Assembly: GCF_016056275.1 (NCBI RefSeq)
Contig: NZ_JAECZA010000005.1
Span: forward strand, 11,628-75,627
DNA length: 64,000 bases
Direction: 5' to 3'
Origin: Dendronalium phyllosphericum CENA369
GTDB lineage: Bacteria > Cyanobacteriota > Cyanobacteriia > Cyanobacteriales > Nostocaceae
The position numbers and the translations under genes were made by a program. This document shows positions 60,675 to 64,000 of the stretch, piece by piece. The notes under the pieces were generated by a model. That model ran no database searches. It was not told the DNA's origin and saw nothing but the letters and a program-made list of their open reading frames with translations. Position 1 is the first letter of the stretch; every line of letters starts with the position of its first letter.

Positions 60675-61703
60675 ATGAAAGTATTGGTAACTGGAACAGA
60701 AGGCTATCTAGGTTCTTTATTACCTCCTCTGTTAATCGAACGAGGACATGAAGTTATTGGCGTAGATACGGGTTTCTATAAAGTAGGTTGGTTGTACAAC
60801 GGTACTGAAGTCACAGCCAAGACTCTTAACAAAGATATTCGTCACATCACCCCTGAAGATTTGCAAGGTGTCGAGGCAGTAGTTCACATGGCGGAACTAT
60901 CCAACGACCCCACCGGACAATTAGCACCTAATATCACCTACGAAATTAATCATCTAGGTTCAGTTCGTTTGGCTAATTTAGCTAAAACAATGGGTGTGCG
61001 CCGCTTCGTCTATATGTCTTCGTGTAGTGTCTATGGTGTTGCTACCGAAGGTGATGTCACAGAAGATTCTCCGATCAATCCTCAAACAGCCTACGCAGAA
61101 TGTAAAACTCTCGTAGAAAGAGATGTCAAACCATTAGCTGACGATGATTTTTCTCCTACTTTTATGCGGAATGCCACTGCCTTTGGCGCTTCCCCTAGAA
61201 TGCGGTTTGATATTGTCTTAAACAACTTGGCTGGTTTGGCATGGACTAGCAAAGAAATCAAAATGACTAGCGATGGTACACCTTGGCGGCCACTAGTTCA
61301 TGCACTAGATATTTGTAAGGCAATTGTCTGTGCTTTAGAAGCACCCCGCGACATCGTACACAACCAAATCTTTAATGTCGGAGATACAACTAACAATTAT
61401 CGCGTTAAAGAAATTGCGGAAATTATTGCTGATATTTTTCCTGGTTGTAAATTGTCCTTTGGTGATAATGGTGCAGATAACCGCAGCTACCGAGTATCGT
61501 TCGAGAAAATTAACACCGTCCTCCCTGGATTCAAATGTGATTGGAATGCCCAACGTGGGGCACGACAGTTATTTGATTTATTCAGTCAAATTGACATGAC
61601 TGAAGATACTTTCTTATTTAGAGGATTTACGCGGTTAAAACAACTAGAGTACTTGATTCGTACTCAGCAAATTAATCAAGATTTCTTTTGGAATAAAAAG
61701 TAG
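60675..61703 (+). CDS. NAD-dependent epimerase/dehydratase (extended SDR)
   Basis: MKVLVTGTEGYLGSLLPPLLIERGHEVIGVD; YAECK catalytic region. Confidence 0.92.
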   Translation: MKVLVTGTEGYLGSLLPPLLIERGHEVIGVDTGFYKVGWLYNGTEVTAKTLNKDIRHITPEDLQGVEAVVHMAELSNDPTGQLAPNITYEINHLGSVRLANLAKTMGVRRFVYMSSCSVYGVATEGDVTEDSPINPQTAYAECKTLVERDVKPLADDDFSPTFMRNATAFGASPRMRFDIVLNNLAGLAWTSKEIKMTSDGTPWRPLVHALDICKAIVCALEAPRDIVHNQIFNVGDTTNNYRVKEIAEIIADIFPGCKLSFGDNGADNRSYRVSFEKINTVLPGFKCDWNAQRGARQLFDLFSQIDMTEDTFLFRGFTRLKQLEYLIRTQQINQDFFWNKK

Positions 61704-61739
61704 GTTGGCTATCTAAATAGCATCTCAAACTATATTCTA

Positions 61740-61771
61740 TATTCCGAATCAAATATATTTGATTCGGAATA
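61740..61771. promoter_or_regulatory. 32-bp perfect loop-less palindrome TATTCCGAATCAAATATATTTGATTCGGAATA
   Basis: read directly; lies between the epimerase and glycosyltransferase genes. Confidence 0.7.
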
Positions 61772-61800
61772 ATCGCACCTCAAAAGTGATGCTTTTAACA

Positions 61801-62829
61801 ATGAACAAATTACTGACCATTGCCATTCCTACTTATAACCGTGCTGAGTTACTAGATAAACAGTTAGCATGGTTAGCTCAAGCCATCAAAGGATTTGAAT
61901 CTGAGTGTGAAATTTTAATCTCTGATAATTGTTCTACCGATAATACTCAGTGTGTAATTAGAAAGTGGCAAGAAATTCTGAGCGATTTTACCTTTAAGGT
62001 GAACAAAAATCCGGAGAATTTAGGCGTAATGCGAAATATTATGTACTGCCTAAATTCAGCCACAACAAAGTATGTCTGGACAATTGGCGATGACGATCCA
62101 ATTCAGAATAGAGCTATCACTTATGTAATCGATAAAATTAAACAACATGAAGATTTATCATTATTATTTCTTAATTTTTCTGGAAAAAATAAAATTACTG
62201 GTGAAGCAGTACATCCACCAACAATAGTTGGGAACCGCTGGTTTGATGCTGACAGTGAAGATGCTTGTGGTGATGGCAAAGCCATATTTGAACATTGTTT
62301 TTCTAAAAGTGTCGGTGCAGTAATTTTTCTCACTGCTACTGTCTACCGTACCGACTTAGTGAAACGTGCCTTGCAAATTTGGCTAGATGCTGCAAGTAAT
62401 TGGATATCTTTAGCATACTTGGCTGGTTATTGTGCTGCTAATGGCAGTGTCATTGTCACTAAAGAAACCTATTTAGAATGTATTGTAGGTGTGAGTTATT
62501 GGCAGAAAGAGCCAAAATCTGCACTTTTAATGCAATACAAACATATACCTGAAGTTATTTTAAAACTTGAGGAAAGTGGATATTCTAAGCAGTTTTGTAG
62601 ACGAATGCTTTTACAAAACTCCAAAGATGTTAGCTGGAAAGTTTTCTTAGGTGCTTTGAGAAGATGGCCTGTATCTGCTATCAAGACAGTAGTTCCTTTT
62701 TTAGCTTTAGTCAGTATTTCTGCTTTTGATGTTATGGCTTTCAAAGAGTTGAAAATTGCTGAAGTTAACGAACCAGCTAGTCAAGAAATACGTTCTCGTC
62801 AGGGTAGCGATCGCTCAATCAATTTATAA
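61801..62829 (+). CDS. glycosyltransferase family 2
   Basis: LTIAIPTYNRAELLDKQLAWL, ILISDNCSTDNTQ, WTIGDDDPI; start at MNKLLTIAIPTYN. Confidence 0.92.
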   Translation: MNKLLTIAIPTYNRAELLDKQLAWLAQAIKGFESECEILISDNCSTDNTQCVIRKWQEILSDFTFKVNKNPENLGVMRNIMYCLNSATTKYVWTIGDDDPIQNRAITYVIDKIKQHEDLSLLFLNFSGKNKITGEAVHPPTIVGNRWFDADSEDACGDGKAIFEHCFSKSVGAVIFLTATVYRTDLVKRALQIWLDAASNWISLAYLAGYCAANGSVIVTKETYLECIVGVSYWQKEPKSALLMQYKHIPEVILKLEESGYSKQFCRRMLLQNSKDVSWKVFLGALRRWPVSAIKTVVPFLALVSISAFDVMAFKELKIAEVNEPASQEIRSRQGSDRSINL

Positions 62830-62850
62830 TCAAAAATAGGTAGTTATAGC

Positions 62851-63714
62851 ATGATTATGAATATTAAAGATAAGGTTTCATACTTTAATTATGAGTTGAA
62901 TTATCGAGTCAATCTGTGGCAACATACGAAAAATTTACCACCAATAGAAGAACGCGATCGCATAATTCTTGATTCTCTCAAAAGCAAAAGTATTTACATT
63001 ACAAACCTTGCCGAATTAGGATTTACTTCTACCTCCGAATTGCTTGATGCTGCTCATAGTTTATTACCAAGCATGGGAAAAGCTAACTATGATGATTCGG
63101 GCGAAAATCCGCCTGAAATTTGCATAGTCACAGATTTACCAGAATTTTATAACTGGGGAAAAGAACAAAGGCTGTTCAATATCATTGAAAATTATATTGG
63201 TCTTCCTGTTGCCTATCATGGCGTACATCTCCGCAAAGATTTTGCTAACAAAAATCAGTTTGCCACATTGCTATGGCATAGAGATATAGAAGACCGCCGA
63301 GTTATCAAAATAATGGTTTACTTAAATGATGTAGAAGAAAAGCACGGGCCTTTTGAATACGTGCCCTCACATCTGACCTCCAAATATACACTTAACTATT
63401 ATCGAATTAAAAATAAGATTAAGAATTCTGGAGGAATCAACGATGAAACACTAAACCAAATTGTTCCCAAATCAGCTTGGAAATCTTGTCCTGGAAAAGC
63501 AGGTACAGTCATTATTGCTGATACAAGACGACTTTTACATCATGGGACTCTTCGCACTCAAGAGCGGTCAACACTATTTTTTGCTTACACTGCTAACCCC
63601 CCTAAACAACCACAACTTTGTACTCATTTCTGGGACGATTCTTATCCTAAACCAGAGTTTTATCTAAAATCTGAAGAAACTAGATTAAGTACATTAACTA
63701 CCTTAACCAAATAA
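62851..63714 (+). CDS. phytanoyl-CoA dioxygenase (PhyH)-like Fe(II)/2OG oxygenase
   Basis: LLWHRDIEDRRVIKIMVYLNDVEEKHGPFEYVPSHL (HxD) and distal H in RRLLHHGTLRTQERSTLFF. Confidence 0.82.
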   Translation: MIMNIKDKVSYFNYELNYRVNLWQHTKNLPPIEERDRIILDSLKSKSIYITNLAELGFTSTSELLDAAHSLLPSMGKANYDDSGENPPEICIVTDLPEFYNWGKEQRLFNIIENYIGLPVAYHGVHLRKDFANKNQFATLLWHRDIEDRRVIKIMVYLNDVEEKHGPFEYVPSHLTSKYTLNYYRIKNKIKNSGGINDETLNQIVPKSAWKSCPGKAGTVIIADTRRLLHHGTLRTQERSTLFFAYTANPPKQPQLCTHFWDDSYPKPEFYLKSEETRLSTLTTLTK

Positions 63715-63735
63715 GTCAGTCATCCTGTGTGAAAG

Positions 63736-64000
63736 ATGTTACAAGATAAAATATTGACATTGAAATCTGAGTTAGGTTATAGATTAGCACTGCGGCAGCA
63801 TCGGAAAAATTTACCTGCATTAACAAAAGGCGATCGCCTAATTGTTGATACTCTCAAAACGGAGGGAGTTTACGTTACAACACTCGCTGAACTAGGATTT
63901 TCATCTACCTCCAACTTGCTCAATTCTGCTAACAAGCAAATGTCTGAAATGTTAGCAAATGATAGCAACCAAACCCAAAAACTGCCGCAAATTTATACAG
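63736..64000 (+). CDS. second PhyH-like paralog, truncated by window end
   Basis: MLQDKILTLKSELGYRLALRQHRKNLPALTKGDRLIVDTLKTEGVYVTTLAELGFSSTSNLLNSAN aligns to the N-terminus of the preceding gene. Confidence 0.8.
   Translation, partial: MLQDKILTLKSELGYRLALRQHRKNLPALTKGDRLIVDTLKTEGVYVTTLAELGFSSTSNLLNSANKQMSEMLANDSNQTQKLPQIYT

Overview
This window is cyanobacterial chromosome, probably from a filamentous heterocyst-forming lineage such as Nostoc, Calothrix or Tolypothrix. Support comes from pervasive HIP1 (GCGATCGC) sites, short tandem heptamer repeats (STRR), and genes such as psb34, PATAN response regulators, DevBCA exporters and a thiO-thiG fusion. Much of it is housekeeping or conserved cyanobacterial content: manC-pgm fusion, pheT, ftsH, cimA, thiO-thiG, acnB, ferredoxins and a CruA/CruP-like flavoprotein. 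The accessory or less ordinary parts are as follows. (1) A small island between acnB and a PATAN response regulator (about 46.9-50.8 kb) holds an overlapping DUF262 + HEPN (RxxxxH) gene pair closed by a 27-bp perfect AT-rich inverted repeat. It also holds a DUF559 (Vsr-like) nuclease gene bracketed by two 86-bp double-hairpin direct repeats, a VapBC-like pair and a decayed gene remnant. (2) A VWA / PP2C / atypical kinase-TPR triad at 52.8-56.7 kb is followed by a segment bounded by 20-bp perfect inverted repeats. (3) A glycan or secondary-modification cluster at 57.7-64.0 kb contains a sugar cytidylyltransferase, an LhgO-like oxidase and two tandem PhyH-like oxygenases. (4) A histidine kinase carries three cyanobacteriochrome-like GAF domains, each with a Cys-His pair. 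(5) Dispersed palindromic or heptamer repeats appear to have been inserted in frame in at least four protein-coding genes. All family calls are by eye from translated sequence; no searches were run.
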